Of a DNA stretch of 64,000 nt, positions 50,238 through 57,708 are shown piece after piece. The DNA is taken from NCBI GenBank assembly GCA_046328715.1, contig JAXLWB010000010.1:1-64000 (forward strand), in the 5' to 3' direction. The translations under genes were made by a program, and so were the position numbers. The stretch comes from JAXLWB01 sp046328715 (GTDB taxonomy: Bacteria; Chloroflexota; Anaerolineae; Caldilineales; Caldilineaceae). The stretch's first letter is position 1. Each line of letters begins with the position of its first letter. The notes under the pieces are model-generated. The model was given only the letters and a program-made list of their open reading frames with translations. It made no database searches and had not been told where the DNA came from.

Positions 50238-51314
50238 ATGAAACTCGGTCTCGGACTCTATCGGGCACTGCTCACGCCCGAAAATGTACGTTTTGCCAAA
50301 CAGGCGGGGGCGACCCACATTGTGGCGCATATCCCCGGCCAGTTTGCGCGCCAAAAGACGAAGATTATCACCTCGGACAATGCCCAGGCTGGCTTCGGCG
50401 TCTCGGATGGCGATGATCCGATTTGGAGCTACGAGGGGCTGGCTGACCTCAAGGCGATGATCAACGCCGAAGGATTGGAATTGGAGGCGTTGGAGAACTT
50501 CGCCCCCGCTCACTGGTACGATGTGCTGCTCGACGGACCCAAGCGCGACGAACAGATGGCGCACCTCAAGAGTATCATCCGCAACCTGGGCAAACTTGGG
50601 ATTCCCACGATGGGCTACTGTTTTACGGTTGCCGGGGTCTGGGGGCGCAACGAAGGAACCTGGGCGCGCGGCGGTGCCAAGTCGGTCGGCTTCAACAACC
50701 CGGAGCAGACGCCGATTCCCGAAGGCATGGTCTGGAACATGGTCTATGACGAGGAACGCTTTCAGCCCGACAACCCTCAAGCAACCGTCGGGAGCGTTAG
50801 CCCTGAGCAGATCTGGCAACGCTACTCCGCCTTTCTCAATGAGATGATTCCAGTGGCCGAGGAAGCTGGGGTCAAACTGGCGGTTCACCCCGACGATCCA
50901 CCGTTGCCTGCACTGCGCGGGGCCTCGCGCCTGGTCTATCAGCCCGATCACTTTCAACGTGTGCTCGACCTCAACCCCAGCCCGGTCAACACCCTGGAGT
51001 TTTGTGTGGGCACCATCTCGGAGATGCAGGGCGCGGATGTCTATCAAACAGTCGATCGCTACAGTAAGACGGGGCGGCTCGCCTATGTGCACTTCCGCAA
51101 CGTCAAGGGCAAAGTGCCCAACTATCATGAAATGTTCGTGGACGACGGCGAGACCGACATGATCGAGGTCATGCGCATCCTGCACAAAAATGGCTACGAC
51201 GGCGTGCTCATTCCCGACCACACCCCACTGCTCGAATGTGGCGCACCCTGGCATGCGGGGATGGCCTATGCGCTGGGATGGATGAAGGCAGTGAAGGCGA
51301 TGCTGGAAAGATGA
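50238..51314 (+). CDS. uxuA: mannonate dehydratase (UxuA) family protein
   Basis: The 358-residue TIM-barrel protein has MKLGLGLYRALLTPENVRFAKQAGATHIVAHI, GYCFTVAGVWGRNEGTWARGG, GVKLAVHPDDPPLP with metal-binding His and Asp, and VLIPDHTPLLE. These are UxuA-type features. The enzyme dehydrates D-mannonate to 2-keto-3-deoxy-D-gluconate in hexuronate catabolism. I chose 50238 because AAAGGAA lies upstream. The following SDR gene would supply the fructuronate/mannonate oxidoreductase step. Confidence 0.88.
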   Translation: MKLGLGLYRALLTPENVRFAKQAGATHIVAHIPGQFARQKTKIITSDNAQAGFGVSDGDDPIWSYEGLADLKAMINAEGLELEALENFAPAHWYDVLLDGPKRDEQMAHLKSIIRNLGKLGIPTMGYCFTVAGVWGRNEGTWARGGAKSVGFNNPEQTPIPEGMVWNMVYDEERFQPDNPQATVGSVSPEQIWQRYSAFLNEMIPVAEEAGVKLAVHPDDPPLPALRGASRLVYQPDHFQRVLDLNPSPVNTLEFCVGTISEMQGADVYQTVDRYSKTGRLAYVHFRNVKGKVPNYHEMFVDDGETDMIEVMRILHKNGYDGVLIPDHTPLLECGAPWHAGMAYALGWMKAVKAMLER

Positions 51315-51322
51315 CAAGCAAT

Positions 51323-51350
51323 GTAGAACAAGAAAGAATTCTTGTTCTAC
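51323..51350 (+). other. hairpin between uxuA and the SDR gene
   Basis: GTAGAACAAGAA (51323-51334) pairs perfectly with TTCTTGTTCTAC (51339-51350) around an AGAA loop. It sits in the 50-base gap within the operon and may protect the upstream message or separate expression of the two genes. Confidence 0.6.
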
Positions 51351-51364
51351 GAAAGAAAGCAATT

Positions 51365-52108
51365 ATGGCAAACGACAATCTATCAGGCAAAGTAATTTTC
51401 ATCACAGGCGGGGCGCAAGGCATTGGTGGGGCGACGGCAGAACTCTGTGCCGAACGTGGGGCTCGCGTGATCATCGCCGACCTCAAGGACAAAGGCGAAG
51501 AGACGGCAGCCGCCATCAGGCAGAAGGGGGGCGATGCTGTCTTTCAGAAGTTGGATGTGCGCTCGGAGGCTGAAGTACGTGCAGCCTTTGCCAACGTGCA
51601 AGCTTCACACGGGCAGCTCGACGTGCTGATCTGTGCCGCAGGCATTCTACAGGGACAATTCCTCCAGCCCGAAGAGTTGGAATTGGAAGTCTTCGAGCGG
51701 GTGATGGACATCAACGTCAAGGGCATGTTTCTCTGCACCAAATATGCCACGCCGCTGCTCGCCGCCAGCAAAGGCGTGATGATCCTGGTCGGCTCCGGTG
51801 CGGGCGTAATTGGCGGCAGTTCGTCGATTGCCTACGGCACCAGCAAAGGCGCCGTTAACGGCATGGGCATGACGCTAGAAAATCATCTGGCTCCACGAGG
51901 TATTCGGGTCAATGTCGTCTGTCCTGGCTCGCTCAACACCGAAATGAAGCTCGGCGTGATCGAAGCCCAAGCCCGCAAGGAAGGCAAAGATTTCGATACC
52001 CTGCTCGCCCAATCGCATCTCGGTGAACCAATCGGCGTCGCACGTCTGATTGCTTTCCTCGCCTCCGACGATGCAGACTATTTGAAGCTGCGCATTCACA
52101 CGAGGTAA
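51365..52108 (+). CDS. short-chain dehydrogenase/reductase
   Basis: The 247-residue protein has the Rossmann motif TGGAQGIGGATAE, DLKDKGEE, CAAGILQ (in place of NNAG), the catalytic Tyr and Lys in YGTSKGAV, and VNVVCPGSLNTEM. The C-terminus DYLKLRIHTR differs from the common VDGG ending, but a similar short ending is known in some SDR subfamilies. Together with uxuA it may act in uronate catabolism. The start at 51365 follows the hairpin; GAAAG is the only weak ribosome-binding site. Confidence 0.85.
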   Translation: MANDNLSGKVIFITGGAQGIGGATAELCAERGARVIIADLKDKGEETAAAIRQKGGDAVFQKLDVRSEAEVRAAFANVQASHGQLDVLICAAGILQGQFLQPEELELEVFERVMDINVKGMFLCTKYATPLLAASKGVMILVGSGAGVIGGSSSIAYGTSKGAVNGMGMTLENHLAPRGIRVNVVCPGSLNTEMKLGVIEAQARKEGKDFDTLLAQSHLGEPIGVARLIAFLASDDADYLKLRIHTR

Positions 52109-52109
52109 T

Positions 52110-52160
52110 CAGTGAGACAGTGAGACAGTACGTCTGACCTACCGTCTCACTGTCCTACTG
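52110..52160. terminator. junction hairpin of CAGTGAGA type, convergent genes
   Basis: CAGTGAGACAGTGAGAC (52110-52126) pairs with GTCTCACTGTCCTACTG (52144-52160) with two mismatches. The arms are made of 8-base units. The right arm overlaps the end of the MFS gene, so it may end both transcripts. Confidence 0.65.
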
Positions 52161-53596
52161 TCCCAAATGCTGAGCAGGAGCATGACAAAGACCAGGAAGG
52201 CAGCGAGGTAGAAAGTCTCTTGCATGGCGAGCAGTTGGGCGGCGGGCGGGGCGTTGGTAGCACTGTCGCCGTTGAGTCCGCTGCTGTGTACCACGACCCG
52301 GCTGGCCCAGACTGTGCCGATCAGGGCGATGCTGGCGCTGCGGGCTAAGGTGCGGATCACCGAGTTGAGGCTGGAGACCATACCGATGCGGTCTTTTGGG
52401 GCAACGCTGAAGATGACACTGTTGTTGGGTGATTGAAACATGCCCAGTCCCGCACCCAATGGAATCAGGCGGAGAGTGTAGCCGAGGATCGTCGTGGTTG
52501 CGCTCAGCGTGCTCAGCAGCAAGGCCCCAATCAGCAACAGGACAATGCCAGCCATTGCCACAAAGCGGCTGCCAAAACGATCCGAAAGAATGCCCGCAGC
52601 GATGCCGACGATACCAAAGGCAATCGACGGCACGGTCAGCATCAGACCTGAGATGCGCGGCGTCAGCCCCAACACGTTTTCGTTGTAAAAGGGCAGCAGG
52701 AAGAGGATGCCGACATAGACGATAAAACTGACAAAGCGCAAGGTCAGGTTGAGGCTAAAGAGGCGATGCTGAAAGAGGCGCAGGTCGATCACTGGCTGCT
52801 TTGTGCGCAGTTCGATGAAGAGAAAGGCCAGGAAAAAGATCACCACCACCGCCAGCAGCGCCAGAATGCGCCAATCACCATAGCCCAGGCTGCGACCATA
52901 GGTAGTCGCAAGCAGAAAACAGAAGAGCAGAATAAAAAATGTGATTCCACCCGCATAGTCAAAGCGACCCTCGCTCTTGACAGGGCGCACATCCGGCAGA
53001 TAACGAATAGCGACCGGCAGTCCAATCACGCAGAGTGGCAGCGAAACCAGAAAGATCCAACGCCAGGAGAGCGTATCCAGAATTAACCCGCCCAACACCG
53101 GGCCAAGGATAATGCCAATCGAGACGACACTGCTTACCATGCCGAGCGCCATGCCACGTTCGCTGGGCGGAAACGCTTCGGCCACCACGCCCATGCTCAG
53201 TGCCAGCGCCATGGCGACCCCAATCGCCTGCACTACTCGAAACACGAGCAACCAAGTAATATTAGGAGCTAAGGCACAGAGCAGCACCCCCACACCGGTG
53301 AGCGCAAAACCGGCAATAAAAATCGGCTTTTTGCCAAACATGTCGCCGAGCCGTCCCATCACTAACATCAGGGCCGTTTGGGTGAGCACAAAGGCCAGCA
53401 CCACCCACTGCACGGTGGCAAAATCGCTCTGAAAGGTACGGACAAAGGTGGGCAAGGCCAGGTTGACAATCCCCGTGTCGATGGTCTCCAACGAAAGGGC
53501 AATGCCGACTGCGAACATGACATACCATTTGCGACTGTAGTCAATCGGGCTGTGTGTCTCCCGATCCGCAGTCGCGTCGATTGAGTTGTTTTGCAT
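52139..53596 (-). CDS. MFS transporter, DHA2 (14-helix) type
   Basis: The 485-residue protein has 14 predicted membrane helices. Family motifs are visible: LETIDTGIVNLALPTF in helix 1 (motif D1), GRLGDMFGKKPIF (motif A), and GIILGPVLGGLIL (motif C of drug:proton antiporters). It probably exports a drug or metabolite with proton antiport. The gene is alone on the minus strand within the catabolic locus. A specific substrate cannot be predicted. Confidence 0.9.
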   Translation of the reverse strand: MQNNSIDATADRETHSPIDYSRKWYVMFAVGIALSLETIDTGIVNLALPTFVRTFQSDFATVQWVVLAFVLTQTALMLVMGRLGDMFGKKPIFIAGFALTGVGVLLCALAPNITWLLVFRVVQAIGVAMALALSMGVVAEAFPPSERGMALGMVSSVVSIGIILGPVLGGLILDTLSWRWIFLVSLPLCVIGLPVAIRYLPDVRPVKSEGRFDYAGGITFFILLFCFLLATTYGRSLGYGDWRILALLAVVVIFFLAFLFIELRTKQPVIDLRLFQHRLFSLNLTLRFVSFIVYVGILFLLPFYNENVLGLTPRISGLMLTVPSIAFGIVGIAAGILSDRFGSRFVAMAGIVLLLIGALLLSTLSATTTILGYTLRLIPLGAGLGMFQSPNNSVIFSVAPKDRIGMVSSLNSVIRTLARSASIALIGTVWASRVVVHSSGLNGDSATNAPPAAQLLAMQETFYLAAFLVFVMLLLSIWDSRTVRR

Positions 53597-53727
53597 AAGT
53601 TTGCTTGCGTCTTTACTGGATTTCAGTCATACTTTTGGATGCCTCTATTGTATGCGCAAGGGTGTGAATTTATTGAATAACAGTCGCATTGTGATGAGAT
53701 TGGAGATTCTACGCCAGTCTCTGCCCC

Positions 53728-53771
53728 GAAAATATTTCTCGCAGAGGCGCAAAGATCGCAGAGAAAAGTTA
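53728..53771. repeat. dispersed repeat, TTTCTCGCAGAGGCGCAAAG type, copy 2
   Basis: The segment aligns with 9001-9043 with two or three differences. It lies in the 208-base gap between the divergent MFS and beta-propeller genes. Nothing else was recognised in that gap. Confidence 0.65.
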
Positions 53772-53804
53772 GTTCCATCCTTTTAACGTTCTACGGAGAA
53801 ACCC

Positions 53805-54485
53805 ATGTCCTACAAACTTGCTCGACCGGAAAAGCGTTTTCTCTGTCCGGGGCCGCACCCGAATGGATTGCAGGCCGCCGACGATGGCCTGTGGTGCATC
53901 GACCAGGCCAACAACAAACTCTATCGTCTTGATTACGACACAGGCGAGGTGCTCTTTGAGGTACAGACCGACACCGTCGCTTCCAGTGGCATTACCCTGG
54001 GCGGCGGCTATTTGTGGATCGCCTCGACCTACGAATCCAAGATTTGCCAGCTTGACCCAGCCACCGGCAAAACCATCGCCCGCTATGAATCGCCCGGTGC
54101 CGGTGTGGTCGCTTGGCGCGAAGGCGCAGCGGACGCCCAATCGACCGGGGCGCATGGCCTCGAATGGCGCGACGACAAACTCTATGTCGCCTCACCCCCC
54201 TCGCAGATGATCCATGTCATCGATCCCAGCAACTGGCAGGAACTTTGGCGCTTCCGTGCACCAGGACTGCGTGTCCACGGCCTGGCCTGGGGCGAGCAGG
54301 GACGCCTGTGGGTCGCCGACACCTCGGCTGGCACCATCAGCCTGCTCGACACCGACAGTGGACGGGTCTACCAGGTACTCCGCCTCGAAGCGCCTACCGA
54401 AGTCCACGGCATGACCATCCGCGACGGCGTACTTTGGTATTGCGACGCTGAGACAAGGGAGATTGGGCGGCTGTTGGTGGAGTAG
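53805..54485 (+). CDS. beta-propeller (SMP-30/YncE-like) protein
   Basis: The 226-residue protein consists of repeated beta-propeller blades: GLQAADDGLWCIDQANNKLYRLD, GGGYLWIASTYESKICQLD, GLEWRDDKLYVASPPSQMIHVID and GLAWGEQGRLWVADTSAGTISLLD. It has no signal peptide. Such folds occur in lactonases and in binding proteins; catalytic residues of SMP-30 are not clearly present. CGGAGA precedes the ATG. It lies just before the lactonase gene and may act with it on sugar lactones. Confidence 0.75.
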   Translation: MSYKLARPEKRFLCPGPHPNGLQAADDGLWCIDQANNKLYRLDYDTGEVLFEVQTDTVASSGITLGGGYLWIASTYESKICQLDPATGKTIARYESPGAGVVAWREGAADAQSTGAHGLEWRDDKLYVASPPSQMIHVIDPSNWQELWRFRAPGLRVHGLAWGEQGRLWVADTSAGTISLLDTDSGRVYQVLRLEAPTEVHGMTIRDGVLWYCDAETREIGRLLVE

Positions 54486-54513
54486 AAGCTGTTGCTGATG
54501 TATCAATTGAATG

Positions 54514-54581
54514 TTGGGATTGGGAGATTAGGAGATTCAGAGATTTCGGATGTAATCTCCTAATCGCTCAATCTCCCACAA
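54514..54581. repeat. junction hairpin of GGAGATTA type
   Basis: GATTAGGAGATT (54526-54537) pairs with AATCTCCTAATC (54554-54565), and an outer TTGGGA/TCCCA pairing extends it. The 7-8 base unit is the same as in the unpaired array at 41077-41113. Confidence 0.65.
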
Positions 54582-54625
54582 CAAACCTTCAAACCGAACA
54601 CACTTACCAATCCATCGGAGGATCC

Positions 54626-55714
54626 ATGTCCAACCAACCCTTTGTATACGTGGGAACCTATACCACCACCTTGCCCCATGTCGAGGGTAAGGCCAAAGGC
54701 ATCTATGTTTTTCAATTCGACCCGGCGACCGGTGCCTTGAGCGCTGGCAAAGTCGCGGCCGAGACCCCCAATCCCACCTTTCTGGCACTCGACCCGACTC
54801 ACCGTTTTCTCTATGCCGCCAATGAGACTGACGATGGCCCCAATCGCTCGGGCGGCGTTTCGGCCTATGCTCTGGATGCGACAACCGGTCTGGCGCACCT
54901 GCTCAACCAGCGCTTGAGCTTGGGCACCCATCCTTGCTACCTGCAAGTGGATGGCACGGGACGGGCAGTTGTCGTTGCCAACTACACCAGCGGCAGCGTG
55001 ATCAGCTTCCCGCTCAATTCTGATGGCAGCCTGGGCGAACATGGCTCCTTCTTCCAACATGTTGGTTCCAGTGTCAATCCGCAACGTCAGGAATCGGCCC
55101 ACGCCCACATGTCGCTGATTGACCCCAGCAATCGCTTCGTCTTTGTGCCCGATTTGGGGATGGACCAGGTGAAGATCTATCAACTGGATGCGCCAAAGGG
55201 CGCACTGCAACCAAACGATCCAGCGTTCGTCTCGGTTGAAGCGGGTCAGGGGCCACGTCATTTTGACATCCATCCCAACCGCAAGTTTGCCTATGTGATC
55301 AACGAACTTGGCTCGACGGTCACCGCCTTCCGCTACGACGAAGCTAAGGGCAGTCTGGAAGCGATGCAGACCATCTCCACGCTACCGGCTGGGTTCACCA
55401 AAAACACGAGCTGTGCTCACATCCAAGTACATCCATCGGGAAAGTTCCTCTACGGCTCCAACCGCGGCCACGACTCAATTGCCATCTTCCAGATCGACCC
55501 GCAAAGTGGCAGGTTGACTGCCGCCGGTCACGAATCGACCCAGGGCCAAATCCCGCGCAACTTCACCCTTGATCCCAGCGGAAACTTCCTGCTAGCCGCC
55601 AATCAGAACACCGATACCATCGTCACCTTCCGCGTCGATCCAAACAGCGGCGCGCTGACCCCGACCGGACATAGCGCCCCCTGTCCCTCGCCGGTTTGTT
55701 TGAAGTTTGCGTGA
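54626..55714 (+). CDS. lactonase family protein (6-phosphogluconolactonase-like)
   Basis: The 362-residue protein is a seven-bladed beta-propeller of the YbhE/Pgl type: FVYVGTYTT at the N-terminus, GIYVFQFDPATGALS, NPTFLALDPTHRFLYAANE, HMSLIDPSNRFVFVPDLGMDQVKIY and GQIPRNFTLDPSGNFLLAANQN. The family hydrolyses 6-phosphogluconolactone or related sugar lactones. GGAGGA precedes the ATG. With the aldose dehydrogenase at 41897 it could complete an oxidative, lactone-forming sugar pathway. Confidence 0.9.
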   Translation: MSNQPFVYVGTYTTTLPHVEGKAKGIYVFQFDPATGALSAGKVAAETPNPTFLALDPTHRFLYAANETDDGPNRSGGVSAYALDATTGLAHLLNQRLSLGTHPCYLQVDGTGRAVVVANYTSGSVISFPLNSDGSLGEHGSFFQHVGSSVNPQRQESAHAHMSLIDPSNRFVFVPDLGMDQVKIYQLDAPKGALQPNDPAFVSVEAGQGPRHFDIHPNRKFAYVINELGSTVTAFRYDEAKGSLEAMQTISTLPAGFTKNTSCAHIQVHPSGKFLYGSNRGHDSIAIFQIDPQSGRLTAAGHESTQGQIPRNFTLDPSGNFLLAANQNTDTIVTFRVDPNSGALTPTGHSAPCPSPVCLKFA

Positions 55715-55736
55715 GGCATTAGTAACTGGTAATTGA

Positions 55737-55776
55737 GTAATTAGGTAATTGGGTAATTACTCAATTACCTAATTAC
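55737..55776. repeat. junction hairpin of GGTAATTA type
   Basis: GTAATTAGGTAATTG (55737-55751) pairs perfectly with CAATTACCTAATTAC (55762-55776). The arms are 7-8 base near-tandem repeats of GGTAATT. It fills the gap between the lactonase and DUF6817 genes. Confidence 0.75.
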
Positions 55777-55804
55777 CGGTTCGTCGTAATCGGAGACCCA
55801 ATCC

Positions 55805-56329
55805 ATGAACCCAACCACGGCCCCAGCCGAACCCAGCTTTAAAGATCTGACCAACTACATCATCGCCCTCGGTGCCGCCGACATTTCACACACCGACAAG
55901 ACCTATCTGGCCCATGCCATCGGGGTATACAACGACATGAAAGCCTGGGGCGGCAGCCCGAAACTCTGTCGGGCGGCACTCTTTCATTCGATCTACGGAA
56001 CGCAAGGCTTTCAAAGCTTTACCCTGCCCCTCGAACGTCAAGCCGAACTGCGGGCGCTGATCGGTAACTATGCCGAGAAGATCGCCTTTGCCAACTGTTT
56101 TATGGATCGGGCCTCGCTCGATGCACAGATTGAGAAGATGGAAGGTCCCTACCCAATCGTGCATCGAATCACGCATGATGCGTTTGTCCTCTCCAAGGCC
56201 GAATACGAAGATCTGTTGCGTGTCCAACTGTGGGACTACCGTCGCGGCGCCTATCGACAAATGGCCGAACGGTTGGGCGGTGTCGCCCTGGCCTCGTATG
56301 ATCGGGCCTTTGCGCAGGAGGCAAAGTAA
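55805..56329 (+). CDS. DUF6817/HD-like protein
   Basis: The 174-residue protein has an HD-type arrangement of histidines: KTYLAHAIGVYNDMKAWGG and LCRAALFHSIYGTQGF, then a helical C-terminus (YEDLLRVQLWDYRRGAYRQM). From memory this matches DUF6817. HD-like folds often bind metal and act as phosphohydrolases; the full HD signature is not evident (HS in place of HD). Its function is unknown. It is the last plus-strand gene before the inverted 130-bp element. Confidence 0.7.
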   Translation: MNPTTAPAEPSFKDLTNYIIALGAADISHTDKTYLAHAIGVYNDMKAWGGSPKLCRAALFHSIYGTQGFQSFTLPLERQAELRALIGNYAEKIAFANCFMDRASLDAQIEKMEGPYPIVHRITHDAFVLSKAEYEDLLRVQLWDYRRGAYRQMAERLGGVALASYDRAFAQEAK

Positions 56330-56373
56330 CCTCGTAATGACTCAGCCTTTGAGAAAACAACAACGAATTAATA

Positions 56374-56503
56374 GACAAAGCAGATAGACGTTGCATGATC
56401 ACGATGCGTAGGGGCACACCCTTGCGGTTGCCCTCTCGATGATGCAAACCGGGCACCGGCAAGCGGATGCCCCTACAAAAGTGCATCTTTGATTTGCTTT
56501 GTC
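56374..56503 (-). repeat. 130-bp palindromic element, copy 2 (inverted)
   Basis: The segment from GACAAAGC to GCTTTGTC is the reverse complement of 10265-10394 with about 15 percent differences by eye, and it has exactly the same length. The internal TAGGGGCA/TGCCCCTA pairing is kept. It fills the 270-base gap between the DUF6817 and GH43-like genes together with a GAAAGAACGAA/TTCGTTCCTTTC hairpin at about 56510-56550. Confidence 0.75.
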
Positions 56504-56596
56504 TATAAGAAAGAAACGAAGGGGTTAGTAGGCATTTTTCGTTCCTTTCTTAATTCGTTGTTGTGCTACGCTTGAATCGTTATGTAATTTCACCTT

Positions 56597-57553
56597 ATGG
56601 AAAAATCGCTACAAATCCCACCTGCCCCGCTCTTCCGCGACCCAATCCATGATGGTGCGGCTGATCCGACTATCATCTGGAATCGTCAGGAAAAGTCGTG
56701 GTGGATCTTTTACACCAATCGTCGTGCCAACGTGGATGCGCCTGGGGTGGCTTGGGCGCATGGCACGGATATCGGCATTGTCAGCTCTGGAGATGGTGGA
56801 CGTACCTGGCGTTACCGGGGCATTGCGGAAGGGTTGCACTTTGAACGAGGACGCAACAGCTATTGGGCACCCGAACTCTTTTGGCACGAGGACCGCTACC
56901 ATATGTTTGTCAGCTATGTGCCTGGCGTGCCCGAAGCGTGGATCGGCGAGCGGCTGATGTTGCACTATACCAGCGATAACCTCTGGGATTGGCGCTTTGC
57001 CGAACAGGTTGAACTCTCCTCGCGCTGCGTGATCGATGCCTGTGTTCACCGACTGCCCAACGGCACCTGGCGCATGTGGTACAAAGACGAAGCCAACCAT
57101 TCGCACACCTACGCTGCCGACAGTGATACGCTCTACGATTGGCAAGTGGTCGGCCCGATTATCAGCGATTGTGCGCACGAGGGGCCGAACGTCTTCTACT
57201 GGCAAGGGTTCTATTGGATGGTGACCGATCCTTGGAAGGGGCAGGCTGTCTACTGTTCGGAAGATTGTGAACGTTGGGTGCGACAGGAGAACATTCTGGA
57301 CCGTCCCGGTCAACGGGCCGACGATGGTGCCATTGGTCGCCATGCCGACGTATTGGTGCAGGGCGATAAAGCCTACATCTTCTACTTCACCCATCCCGGC
57401 GAAAATCTTGAGAACAAAGAGATCATCCCCAACGTAATGCCTTACTCCTACCGGCGCACCTCCTTGCAGGTAGCGCAACTCACCCTGGAGGACGGCCACC
57501 TACGCTGCGACCGTGACGCCGCCTTTGATTTTGTCCTGGCAGCGGGAGAGTAA
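56597..57553 (+). CDS. glycoside hydrolase family 43-like protein
   Basis: The 318-residue protein has a five-bladed beta-propeller pattern: GAADPTIIWNRQEKSWWIFYTN with a candidate catalytic Asp, ERGRNSYWAPELFWHEDRYHMFVSY, CVIDACVHRLPNGTWRMWYKDE and HEGPNVFYWQGFYWMVTD with a candidate catalytic Glu. This resembles the GH43/GH32/GH130 superfamily. No signal peptide is seen, so it may act on imported oligosaccharides. No ribosome-binding site precedes the ATG. Confidence 0.75.
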   Translation: MEKSLQIPPAPLFRDPIHDGAADPTIIWNRQEKSWWIFYTNRRANVDAPGVAWAHGTDIGIVSSGDGGRTWRYRGIAEGLHFERGRNSYWAPELFWHEDRYHMFVSYVPGVPEAWIGERLMLHYTSDNLWDWRFAEQVELSSRCVIDACVHRLPNGTWRMWYKDEANHSHTYAADSDTLYDWQVVGPIISDCAHEGPNVFYWQGFYWMVTDPWKGQAVYCSEDCERWVRQENILDRPGQRADDGAIGRHADVLVQGDKAYIFYFTHPGENLENKEIIPNVMPYSYRRTSLQVAQLTLEDGHLRCDRDAAFDFVLAAGE

Positions 57554-57603
57554 GACAAGAGCTTATCAGATTTCTACATCATGCAATCACAAACCTGAAA
57601 AAT

Positions 57604-57702
57604 GCAGGGTTAAAACCCGCTGGTGACACTGAGAAGTTGCCTCAACGACTACAAATCTAGTGCCTGAGGGCACTTCTCGGTGTTAGCAGTCGGATTTATC
57701 CG
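57604..57702. repeat. palindromic element related to the 43.5 and 59.5 kb elements
   Basis: The mini-palindromes GGGTTAAAACCC and CGGATTTATCCG flank arms ACACTGAGAAGT and ACTTCTCGGTGTTAGC. The order and spacing match the elements at 43492 and 59490, but no GATACTGC ends are visible. It lies between the GH43-like gene and the convergent deacetylase-like gene, where it may also end transcription. Confidence 0.6.
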
Positions 57703-57708
57703 ATGTCA

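Noticed and set aside
51365..52108. SDR gene truncated at its C-terminus
   Set aside because: The protein lacks the common VDGG ending, but a short HTR/FTR-like ending is known in some SDR subfamilies and the rest is intact, so I treat it as complete.
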